Shown here in pieces: positions 43,980-52,995 of a stretch of 64,000 bases of DNA; position 1 is the first letter of the stretch, and every line of letters begins with the position of its first letter. The position numbers and the translations under genes are program-made. The notes under the pieces are model-generated. The model had not been told where the DNA came from, did no database searches, and was given only the letters and a program-made list of their open reading frames with translations. Location: the NCBI GenBank assembly GCA_026210745.1, contig CP110631.1:2418001-2482000 (forward strand), in the 5' to 3' direction. The DNA is from Exobasidium rhododendri. Lineage: Eukaryota; Basidiomycota; Exobasidiomycetes; Exobasidiales; Exobasidiaceae.

Positions 43980-45956
43980 ATGGCTCAACGTCAAAGGTCG
44001 ATGAAGGTAGAAGACCCTAGAGAAGAGATTGGTCACGTCGCACCTTTGATCGCTTCAAAGTCATCCTCATCTCACCTGGATCCAGCACCTAAACATCCAC
44101 TTCGATTGTCTCCCTCCACCTCACGCACATCGGAGAATTCTGTGGTGACAACACGAAGGCGGAGGCGATTCGAAGAGTCAGATGGTGCTGCCAACAATGA
44201 CGATCAATACAACTCCAAAGGCAAAGATCATCACTATCTGCCCAAGCCCACGACTCTGGACAAGCTCGAAGGGTGGTTCGGTATCTCCAATGGCGAGAGC
44301 TCAAACACACCTTACGGGTCAGCCACAGACCATGGCCCTCCGTCAGCATCCCAGATCAACAGAACACCAAAGCCTGGCAAAGGCAGTACAACACAAATGG
44401 TGATAGTGCATGTCGTTGCACCTACAGATTCACTCGATTCATTGGCTCTCCGTTACAAGAGTGACGTACGAACTTTGAGGAAAGCAAATGGCCTTTGGCC
44501 AGGGGATAATGTCCTGGTCAGAAAGGAGCTGTACATACCCATCACTGAGGATGCTGCTGAACACTTCAGTAGTGTACGTCAGGCCAATGAAGGCCTAGGG
44601 GGAAAATTGATGCTTCTTAACAAGCAATCGGGTAGTACGAGCAACGGGAACTCCTACATCCGAACTTTGTCGACTACTTCAGCAAGCAGCGCCTCTGCAG
44701 CATCTCAGACGAATGCAGGACAGCAGCCACTACCTTCTCCAGATGTCAGGCGGGTCCCTAGTGATGCACTCTCTTACTTTCCACCGCCTGGGATAAGTGC
44801 TGCAGGGAAAGGAAAGGCGAGGCAGGAGGATGCCTTTGGGTTTGGAGAAGGTTTGAGACCGATACGTGATGTTGACCATGGCCAGAGTGGAGTTGATGAT
44901 CTGCTTCAATTGGCGAGAAAGGCAAGATCGCGGGGGCCTTCGCCTCCCTTTGAACGAGAAGAGGTGATGGTGGAAGACACCAGATCGATCTCACCTTCAT
45001 CAAGTTCACAAGCAGTGGAAGAGCCATGGAAACCTAACAAGTGGAAATTTGGACAAAAGAAACCCACTAAGCAACAGGCAAATGTAGCGTCTGCAGCCGC
45101 TTCTCCAGCCGGTAGTGCCACTTCTTTGCCGGATGTGCATGTGAGAGGATCAGCAATGATGGCCGCTCCCTCTACGTATCAAGGCTGGAACGACATTCCC
45201 GAGCCATCTCTTCAGCAGACTGCCAAAGGGCAGGTGGCGCATGCCTACAAGAATACGCACAAAAGTAGACGTTACCCGCGGCCCGGTGGACTGTTAGACC
45301 TTACTGGGTCAGGAGCTATCATGGATGATTTGGCGGCCGGCTTACCTGCTAATCCTGGACCGGCTTCCAATTGGGCTCGTCCTATAGCCGAATGTCTTCC
45401 ACTCCCTGGTGAAGGTACACGATCCGGTAAAGGTTCTCAACATGCAAGGCTACATTCAAGGTCCCAATCTAATTTGGGCTGGGCACAACTATTCTCCGAC
45501 ACCGTTCGTGGCAAGATGGGTCTAGACGAAGCGCTTGAAAGAGGTTTCGACGACATACGAAGCTTGACAAGCAGCACGTCCGCACAAACACTCACTACTG
45601 CCTCGAGTAGGAGAGCATTGCTACAGCAAGTTGCGGGAACTGTAGGCTCGTCCTCGTCTCAACGACCCAGTGCAGAGCTGGCAAGGGTCACACTGTCAGA
45701 GCAACATCAGACGTTTTCACCAAGCCAGACAAACCATGCAAGCAATCAGCACGAGGTGAGGAAGAACAGTGAACGGAGCATGCATGAATTAGAAGATTTG
45801 ACCGTAGTCGTCGATGATGCGCAACACGGGCGAAAAGACTATTCTTCTTCCTCCTTCACTCGGGAAGCAGCGCCAAGTGGTGGGAGCAATGCTAGCTACG
45901 CCAACGGATCTGCGCGAGGGAGGAGGAATGTTCGTAATGTAGACTGGCTGGGTTGA
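43980..45956 (+). CDS. Intracellular LysM-domain protein
   Basis: Single exon, 658 aa from the ATG at 43980. One LysM module lies at about residues 143-190: IVHVVAPTDSLDSLALRYKS, then LRKANGLWPGDNVLVRKELY and IPI, the canonical order of the fold. There is no signal peptide or transmembrane segment. The remaining sequence is Ser-rich and low complexity, with clusters of Arg near residues 55-60 and Arg again at the very C-terminus (RGRRNVRNVDWLG). This architecture, a single LysM near the N-terminus of a cytosolic protein, resembles the LYSMD group rather than secreted chitin-binding LysM effectors. Function unknown. An upstream acceptor immediately before 43941 leaves open a longer N-terminus. 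Confidence 0.78.
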   Translation: MAQRQRSMKVEDPREEIGHVAPLIASKSSSSHLDPAPKHPLRLSPSTSRTSENSVVTTRRRRRFEESDGAANNDDQYNSKGKDHHYLPKPTTLDKLEGWFGISNGESSNTPYGSATDHGPPSASQINRTPKPGKGSTTQMVIVHVVAPTDSLDSLALRYKSDVRTLRKANGLWPGDNVLVRKELYIPITEDAAEHFSSVRQANEGLGGKLMLLNKQSGSTSNGNSYIRTLSTTSASSASAASQTNAGQQPLPSPDVRRVPSDALSYFPPPGISAAGKGKARQEDAFGFGEGLRPIRDVDHGQSGVDDLLQLARKARSRGPSPPFEREEVMVEDTRSISPSSSSQAVEEPWKPNKWKFGQKKPTKQQANVASAAASPAGSATSLPDVHVRGSAMMAAPSTYQGWNDIPEPSLQQTAKGQVAHAYKNTHKSRRYPRPGGLLDLTGSGAIMDDLAAGLPANPGPASNWARPIAECLPLPGEGTRSGKGSQHARLHSRSQSNLGWAQLFSDTVRGKMGLDEALERGFDDIRSLTSSTSAQTLTTASSRRALLQQVAGTVGSSSSQRPSAELARVTLSEQHQTFSPSQTNHASNQHEVRKNSERSMHELEDLTVVVDDAQHGRKDYSSSSFTREAAPSGGSNASYANGSARGRRNVRNVDWLG

Positions 45957-46096
45957 CACTGTATTTGTGTAGAAGAGTATGATTGAAGAGAAAAAATTGA
46001 CTTTCTTGACACTGGAGTGGGACAGCCTCACTCCTCTATATGTCCTCCTCTTCTCCGTGACCGTTGCTTAGACCTGTAGTGCCGTTCTCCATCGCC

Positions 46097-47386
46097 TTAG
46101 GAGTAGAGTCCGCTCTAATAAAGTCAGCTTGGTGTTGCTATTGCCTCCCCTTCGCATTCCGGCAGAACTCACTTCTTCTGCTGCTTCCATTGCCACGTCA
46201 CCTTCTTCGTCCGCATCATCACTTCCATTCTGTTCGGCGACAGTCCCTCTTTCTGCACGACTGTTTTCCGTCTCATCGCCAATCATTTGATCAGTCATGG
46301 GAGCAGTGTCCAGCCCGTCCGCTTCTTCTACCGCTTCTTCCTCTTCTCCCTCTCCCTCCTCATCTTCCTCACCCAGCAAGCCGGCTTCCCTCATGTGAAC
46401 CTTGTCTTCGATTTCTTGCCTCAGCTCAAGCGCTTTCGCTAGTGAGATTGGCTGCGGAATAACATCTGGCGTGGAGAGTAAAGGGAGGGGGGGGGCAATG
46501 TAAGTCAACGCACCCTCGAGATAAAAAAGACTTCCCTCCAGTAACGATCGCATTTTGGCTGATTCTCACCTTGCAGGAAAGAGAACTCGCTCTGAATCTC
46601 TACTACTGAAGCCAATTCCTTGTATGTTATCGTCTTCTTCTTATCCAACCTCGCTTTTGCATATGCTGAATCTGTAAGATGTTTTATAAATAATTCTGTT
46701 GCAATTGAAATTGTCCAAATGGCATCTTTACTTGTCATCTCAATCTCCTTGTCGATCTTTACGATTCTTGATATCCTTGCCAATGGAAACACTGTAGCGG
46801 AAGAGCCAGATCCAGCACCACTGACTTCTCCTCCAACCAGGGTACTCTTGGCAAATCCTCCACCATTACTGCTGCTGCCTTCGACTCCTTCTCCAGGCCC
46901 GGCTGATTTGGAAGTCCCTCCTCGTCCAGTCTTTGCAGCACCTGACGATGTTCCTCTTGCTCTCTTGGCTCCCCCTCGTGTGCTACCGTCCGCTGCTGCT
47001 GCTGCTACTGTCGCCGCCGTTCCCGATACGCTTTTTCTCCCTCCTTTTCCTCTCGCTCCTTTGTTGTTACTTGCTCCTCTTCCCCTCGAAGTGGCCTTGA
47101 CTCCACCTGCATTTCCTCTCCCACCACGCCCTCTTCCCCTCCCACTTCCTCTACCGCCTGCCGCTGATGTCGATTTGCCCGCTGTCCCTACCTCCGCTTC
47201 CAACCCGTCATTTTCTTGAGCATCAGAGAGCAGCGTTTCTGAATCTACTCTCGCAGCTAGACTTGCTCCTTCCTCTGGCGGTGGAGCTTCTTCTTCATGC
47301 TCTCGATGCTGCAAGTCTTGCCCAGATGCGTCGATGTCTGCTTCAGCGGGTGACGACATTCCTTCGCGATGATCGACTGCCTCCAT
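46097..47386 (-). CDS. Histone-fold protein of the POLE4/CHRAC/Dpb3 type with Gly/Arg-rich N-terminus
   Basis: Nuclear histone-fold (CBF/NF-YC-like) subunit. Exons on the minus strand: 47386-46570, 46465-46173 and probably 46114-46097; about 375 aa. The fold begins FPLARISRIVKIDKEIEMTS and continues DAIWTISIATELFIKHL, KKTITYKELASVV and, across the first splice, FSFLQDVIPQPISL. These match Dpb3/POLE4/CHRAC15 proteins of DNA polymerase epsilon or CHRAC/ISWI complexes. About 190 residues before it are Gly/Arg/Ala-rich (RGG-like), and the C-terminus is strongly acidic. The last 58-nt GTGAGT..TAG intron ends the protein as EESGLYS; without it the frame continues to a stop at 46068. Which complex it serves is undecided. 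Confidence 0.8.
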
Positions 47387-48087
47387 GAAGAGTGCTAATA
47401 TGTACGATGAGAGTGACACTTGTAATAGTCAGGCCGCAGCAACACGAGCAAAAGAAGAGGGAATCCTGACAATAGAATGCGATGTGTGGTGCCTAGCTCG
47501 ATCTTCGTCCTCAGTGGTAGATCAGCAGCGCGCGCAATGCGGGAGCACTTTAACGCGTCTCGGTGGTGCGCGTCTTGTCAGACGAGGAGAGACGGCAAAA
47601 GGGAAACGATGCGACACTATGAGGAAGAAAGGACGTGGGAAGAGGTATAAATTTTCAGATGATAGAGAACAACGTAAGAAAAGCGATCAGACTGTGTTCT
47701 TGCTCTCCTTGCTTTCGTACAAGGACATGCTAACGTAATGGTCAATGAAGAGAAAGGGAGCATTTTGGGGGAGAAGAGAGAGAAAAGAGCTGACCAAATG
47801 ACTCGATAAAGAGGGAGCTTTTGTCGCGGGGGAATATTGAAAGGGGTATCTGATTTGAAGGTGGCCTTTCTGGAATACCAAGGAGAGGCATCCAGTGAGA
47901 AACTTTTCCTCCCTCGAGCCAGGTGTTCCAGAGTCGAATGTGTGAGATGATGAACAGAGGAGATTTTCCCTTTTGAAAGGAAAAAGGAAAGATAAGGGCT
48001 ATGACACAGAGAGGGATCAAGAACGAAGGAGGAAAGAGAGGAGGATTGAGGATGAGCCGAATGCTGGAAAGAATAAGAAGAAGAAGA
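47387..48087. other. Intergenic region between histone-fold gene promoter and RAX2 3' end
   Basis: 701 bp. Holds the promoter of the histone-fold gene and the RAX2 3' untranslated region. Purine-rich stretches (AAGAAGAAGAAG near 48075) create long but composition-biased open frames on the minus strand. No gene or RNA recognised. Confidence 0.4.
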
Positions 48088-51000
48088 TCAAAGAACGTAG
48101 GAGCTTGGCAAGACTCCCGTCTGCCCTGCTTGATTCCTGGCCAGCCACCAATGTTCATCTTGATCGTCTAGAATGGAAATCTTTTCACCGGCATGAACAC
48201 CTAATTCACTAGGATGCGTTGCTTCAAAGGTGTATCGTGCATGTGCTTCGATGCCGTCCAACACTTCCTCCTCGCCGTCTTCTCCTCCGATGGCTCTGCC
48301 CATACCGGCTGCTGCTGCTGCTGCTGTTCCGGCGCCCGTCACGGCAGCACCATGACCTTCATCGCCGGAGTAGTAGTTTGATATTCCAGATCGACCAGTC
48401 TGATTATCCGAGTGATATTGACTACTCTGCGCTCCTTGACCTGTTTCGTCACTGTTCTCCAGCGTGCCTCCCAGCGCTGCACTGTCTTGTCTCGCATGGC
48501 CATGTGACGACGATTCGGCAGCAGCTCCGCCATGATCGTACGAAGTTCCGTGACCATGTGATGTACTAGCAATGCCTATGCCCGCTACTCCGGCCGCTAC
48601 TCCTGCTTCTGGTGCATAATTGTGATGGTCATTCATCACATTCTCTGTAGCTGCGTTCAGGGTGGCGAGTAACGAGGACGGTCTCTTCTTTTCTCCCGCA
48701 GCTCCCGCCACTGCCAACGTCTCATCACTCGGACTGACCGGCACGTCGACTCCACTCCTGTTCTTCTTGCGGAAGAGAAGTGCCCAGATGAGTCCCAACA
48801 AGACGAGCAAGAAGACCACCCCTAGCCCAATAGCGATGGAAATCAGGATGACAATGCCAATGGCCAAGTAGTGTATGTTGCCAAACTTCAAGACTTCCAC
48901 ACTCCTGGTAAAGGCTCGGATGATTCCTGGTCCTCCTCCCGGCCGAGTCGACGTCAGGAATGGTGTCCAGTCCTGACCGTCAAAGAGAGCTGTGCTGACA
49001 TTACCATACGTTCGCATGCTAAGAGCACCGCTGACGACGAGCATTCGGTTTGACTCCATGATTGCGTTCTCTTGATGGTCTTGGGTCAGTCCTACGAACG
49101 TCAATTGAGCGATGCCCGTGGCGTCCAAGAGTTCCATGCCGCCAAGATCGTTGTAGTTGATGCCGTCCCACTTTGTGAGGTAAGGATAAGTTCCCTCGAC
49201 TGATCTTCCGGCGAGATAGACGGCATTCGCGTTGAGATTGTCCACCGACACGGCCGTCGCTGGTCCCGGAGCTTGGCCAGTGCCTGACCCAACCGATCCA
49301 TAGCTCGTCCACGAACCGCCCTTTGCGACATCAAACGACCACGCCGCCAAGGAAGACTCCAGTCCATTCAATGTGATGGAGCCGGCAACGACGAGAATGT
49401 CTGCTTTCGCTCCTGCAAAGTCAATCGCAGCCACTTGACCGTCGATGCCATTTCCCAAGTTGATCCATCTCGTCAGCTTGCTGTCCCATTGACAAACGCT
49501 TTGACAGGGCAAGCCCCCTGCCGTGGTAAAGGTGCCAGCAACGATGATGGAATTCGAGTCGGGTCGATGACTGATCGCAGTCACACTCAACACAGTTCCA
49601 CTAGCAGCAGACAAGGGAGGAATGTTGTTCCACTTTGCCTTTTGCAGATCAAAGACGACGATCCCTCCGTCTCCTCCGGCATACATGGTCGAGCCATCAA
49701 CGTAGATCGATCGAATGACGGTCAGCGTCGAAGAAGGTGGCAACGTCGGAAAGGCGTCCAATTGTGTCGTGGTTGGATCGTAGATGGCGAGATTGACTAT
49801 GCCGGCACTGGTAGTGAAGTTGCCTCCAAAGATGGTCAAGTACGTACCATCGCTTCGCTTCCAAAAGGCGGAAGCGAGAATTTCTTGGTCGCCATCGGAA
49901 GCCAGAGAGGCAGGATCCATAGCATCTGCTCTCTTCTGTAAAGAGGTCAAAGGAGCAGGGTCGCCTTCCGATCTAGCGGTCAGCACGGAAGAAGCGCGAG
50001 AGGCAAGGCGAGACAGCAAGGGAGTGTTAAATTTGCTCCTCTTTCTTTCCCTCTCCTCTAGTGACGTCGAGGTGGAGGAGAAGTGCTCGCGTGACTGGAT
50101 GCTTCGTCTCGCATTCGGGGCTTCACTGGAATCGATGGGGACCGCCTTGGAGGCTGCAGTCGTGGAAGGAAATTGGAAGTTGAGCACGTCGATGACCGGA
50201 TAGTCGCCTACGACGACAGGCGCGCTCAGACCAATCGCCGCCGATGTCACTGTGCCACCGACACTCTCGACTTGACCGGCAAGGTATGTAGTGTCGTCCA
50301 CAGAGTTACTGGCACTGATCTTGCCGACGACAAGTTGTGTTTGCGGCACCCACTGTCTTGATGTGGTGTCCCACACAGCGAAACCACCCGTCTGATTGGC
50401 CCCATCGACCTGTTCAAAGTCGCCCGTCACAAGCAGCGAAGTTCCTAGGATCGACAGACTGTGGACTGCACCATCTGTGCCGCCTGCCAGATTGTTCCAC
50501 GCATTGGCCACTGTATCGTAGCGAGCGACAAAGTTCAGTCCAGTCGCGTTGTCAGCTGTGGCGGTAAAGTTTCCTCCAACGAAGAGGTATGTGCCCACCA
50601 CCTGCAACGACGTCACTTCCCCGTTCAGACCCCCACCTGCCAAGCGAGTGAACGACTTGCCTCCACTCGCAACGTCAAAGGATACAAGGTTGGCAAATCC
50701 ACTGGAGGCGTTGAAGTTGTCGCTCGTGAAATTGCCTCCAACGTACGTCTGATTGGCGACGACGGCGCTTGGGTTCGTGTACTCGGATTCGTTTCGACGA
50801 ACACCGGCCGCCAGGAGAGTCGCCGCAAAGAAGTCAAACGGTGTCATGGTGGAGTTGGGAAGCACTTGCGTCGCACTGTAAAGGTCGGCGACGAGTTGAT
50901 TAATGTACGCTTGCTGTGATTGTTGAATAATGACTGTTCCATTTACGATGGTGCCGTTTGCGATGACTGTTCCGTTGATCGTCGTTCCGTTTGTGATCCC

Positions 51001-52995
51001 TGCCGTCATATTCAACAGGCTTCCGGACATGGTGGCATTGAGCGCACGAACAGTGGCATTGGCAAAAGCAGTGTTCGTGTCGTTGGCAAGGACGGCAATG
51101 ATGGACGTGTTCGCCAGGATGGTGTTGGCGCCGTACGACAGACTGTTGTTGTTGAGTTCCACGTCGTACACGTCGTACTCCAGCAGACCGTATCCTTGCG
51201 CTTGATAGGACTGATACGTCTCGTTGGAGTTGTAGATCTGCATCGAGACTGCATTGGCCAAGACGGTGAATCGGTCACCCGTCGTCGGCGCAGGGGCATC
51301 AGCCGGAATGGTGAGCTGGACAGAGGTGGTAAAGTTGGCACTCGTCTTTTGAATGGGTCCTTGGTAGATGAGCACTTGAGCGTCCAGCGTGTTATTTTGA
51401 GGCACCCTTGTCCAATTTCCCGGCGTGGCTTGCGTCGTCGTGTTGCTCAAGACTCTGGCTTGAACGTCTGTTCTCTGGCCGCACTGACTCGAAGCAGTGC
51501 AACCAGGCACGTTCAAGTAGACGGAGTAATTCCCGTCGTAGTTGACATCGACGTTCCAAACAACCTCGGCATCCAGATTGTCGGCCAAGTTACTGAAGTC
51601 GTCAGTCAGTGCCAAGACGGGTGCGATGGTTCCTGCTATCGAGGTCGTCACGCTTGACTGGTACCAAGCACCGACGTTGGTCGAATTCGAAGCAACGTTT
51701 CGTGTACCAGGGACAGTTGAATTGCATTGAGCTCGATTGTACCCGTCGTACGCAAAGGCCCAGCCGCCGTCGGACAGCAATTGCATCAAGTGGAAGCCAG
51801 CGCCTGCGCCAAACCAAGTCGAAACGGTAATCTGCAGCCCAGTCATCTGCTTTACACCATTCACCAGGCCGTTCGCCGGGTTGTCGGTAATGATAAAGTC
51901 CTGATACGGTATAGTGTCGTTGTGGAAGAGAGGACAGTTGTAAGTGCAAGTGACGTTCTTGAGTGTCACTGGATCCAAGTAGAGCAGCTCCAATTCTGTG
52001 TTGTCTGGAATAGAAATGACGCTGAATTGATCCGTACCGCGGCCGTCAACGTAAGTGTTTGCCAGGCGAACACCTTTCACTGGTAGATCACGAAAAGCCC
52101 TCATAGTCAGTCTGCCTGTGGTGTTGTCAGCAAAAAGAAAGGTATTGTTGGCACCGTCCAATCCCTGAGGACAGAGGATCTGTGCTGGGTCGTTGAAATC
52201 GGTACTGTTGGACGCGGGACCACCCTGGAATTCAGATTGACCCAATGGCAGCGGAGCCCAAGCAGCGCTCAGAGCTGAGGCTGAAGTGTTCGTGCCAGAG
52301 TTGGCCGCACCGGCTGGTAGAGAGGCGAACCCAACGTCGAATGCACCAGTGAATCGTAAAACAGACGAGTTGACTCCCACCACAATATCACTGACGCTTC
52401 CATTGACACCTCCAAACGGAGCTGGCACCCACTGATTTCCTGTAATGTTCCAGGAAGCTACTCCTCCCAAGTATCGAGAGGTGTCTGTCACGTTTGACAC
52501 ATTGGAAGGCCGAACAAAAGATCCACCAACGTAGACTAATTCGTGTGTATCGTCACAGTATAGTGCGTTGACTGGACCGTCCAGACCGCCGTTTAACGTT
52601 GTCCAGTTCTTGCTTGTAGGGTCGTATGCTGCAACATTGCTCGCATTCATTCCGGCGATCTGATTGAACAGACCTCCAACGTAGACGGTCCGAGGTGCGC
52701 TGGAGCGTTGGCATATGGTGCGAATCTGACCTCCTGCATTGGTCTCGTTGATCTTGGTGAGTGCGCCTGATGAGTCACGGAGTAGAAGAGAGCTAGTCGT
52801 AGAGTCAAATGAGTTGGACACCGACTCTGGCTGATAGAGGCTGACACCGTCAAAGTTCCCTGAAACGCCGACGGAGCCAAGACCTTCAAAGTCGATGGAA
52901 GGAAATTGAGCGTCGGCTGAACAAAGAAGTGCAAAGTAGGCGACGATGAACAATGCCGATTGGACGACAAATGCCGCCCCAAAAGGCCCTTGCAT
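48088..52995 (-). CDS. RAX2: Rax2-like polarity protein with C-terminal SH3 domain
   Basis: Large type I membrane protein marking polarised growth or bud sites. Intronless, 1635 aa. A signal peptide (SALFIVAYFALLCSADA) precedes a luminal/extracellular region with repeated propeller-like blades such as VYVGGLFNQIAG, VYVGGSFVRP, YVGGNFTSDN, FVGGNFTATADN, LLVTGDFEQVDG and IIVAGTFTTAGG. Asn-x-Ser/Thr sites are numerous, so heavy N-glycosylation is expected. One transmembrane helix lies at about 1378-1408 (LAIGIVILISIAIGLGVVFL). The cytosolic tail is Ser/Gly/His-rich and ends in an SH3 domain (about 1582-1635: ARYTFEATHPSELGVHAGE, DEHWWLARN, GVLPSSYVL). Budding-yeast Rax2 lacks SH3, so the tail adds a ligand-binding module. 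The long frame with no intron is unusual among its neighbours. Confidence 0.9.
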   Translation of the reverse strand: MQGPFGAAFVVQSALFIVAYFALLCSADAQFPSIDFEGLGSVGVSGNFDGVSLYQPESVSNSFDSTTSSLLLRDSSGALTKINETNAGGQIRTICQRSSAPRTVYVGGLFNQIAGMNASNVAAYDPTSKNWTTLNGGLDGPVNALYCDDTHELVYVGGSFVRPSNVSNVTDTSRYLGGVASWNITGNQWVPAPFGGVNGSVSDIVVGVNSSVLRFTGAFDVGFASLPAGAANSGTNTSASALSAAWAPLPLGQSEFQGGPASNSTDFNDPAQILCPQGLDGANNTFLFADNTTGRLTMRAFRDLPVKGVRLANTYVDGRGTDQFSVISIPDNTELELLYLDPVTLKNVTCTYNCPLFHNDTIPYQDFIITDNPANGLVNGVKQMTGLQITVSTWFGAGAGFHLMQLLSDGGWAFAYDGYNRAQCNSTVPGTRNVASNSTNVGAWYQSSVTTSIAGTIAPVLALTDDFSNLADNLDAEVVWNVDVNYDGNYSVYLNVPGCTASSQCGQRTDVQARVLSNTTTQATPGNWTRVPQNNTLDAQVLIYQGPIQKTSANFTTSVQLTIPADAPAPTTGDRFTVLANAVSMQIYNSNETYQSYQAQGYGLLEYDVYDVELNNNSLSYGANTILANTSIIAVLANDTNTAFANATVRALNATMSGSLLNMTAGITNGTTINGTVIANGTIVNGTVIIQQSQQAYINQLVADLYSATQVLPNSTMTPFDFFAATLLAAGVRRNESEYTNPSAVVANQTYVGGNFTSDNFNASSGFANLVSFDVASGGKSFTRLAGGGLNGEVTSLQVVGTYLFVGGNFTATADNATGLNFVARYDTVANAWNNLAGGTDGAVHSLSILGTSLLVTGDFEQVDGANQTGGFAVWDTTSRQWVPQTQLVVGKISASNSVDDTTYLAGQVESVGGTVTSAAIGLSAPVVVGDYPVIDVLNFQFPSTTAASKAVPIDSSEAPNARRSIQSREHFSSTSTSLEERERKRSKFNTPLLSRLASRASSVLTARSEGDPAPLTSLQKRADAMDPASLASDGDQEILASAFWKRSDGTYLTIFGGNFTTSAGIVNLAIYDPTTTQLDAFPTLPPSSTLTVIRSIYVDGSTMYAGGDGGIVVFDLQKAKWNNIPPLSAASGTVLSVTAISHRPDSNSIIVAGTFTTAGGLPCQSVCQWDSKLTRWINLGNGIDGQVAAIDFAGAKADILVVAGSITLNGLESSLAAWSFDVAKGGSWTSYGSVGSGTGQAPGPATAVSVDNLNANAVYLAGRSVEGTYPYLTKWDGINYNDLGGMELLDATGIAQLTFVGLTQDHQENAIMESNRMLVVSGALSMRTYGNVSTALFDGQDWTPFLTSTRPGGGPGIIRAFTRSVEVLKFGNIHYLAIGIVILISIAIGLGVVFLLVLLGLIWALLFRKKNRSGVDVPVSPSDETLAVAGAAGEKKRPSSLLATLNAATENVMNDHHNYAPEAGVAAGVAGIGIASTSHGHGTSYDHGGAAAESSSHGHARQDSAALGGTLENSDETGQGAQSSQYHSDNQTGRSGISNYYSGDEGHGAAVTGAGTAAAAAAGMGRAIGGEDGEEEVLDGIEAHARYTFEATHPSELGVHAGEKISILDDQDEHWWLARNQAGQTGVLPSSYVL

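Noticed and set aside
46620-47219. 199-codon plus-strand open frame over the histone-fold gene
   Set aside because: It is the antisense of the Gly/Arg/Ala-rich region (reads as Pro/Leu/Ala) with no domain.
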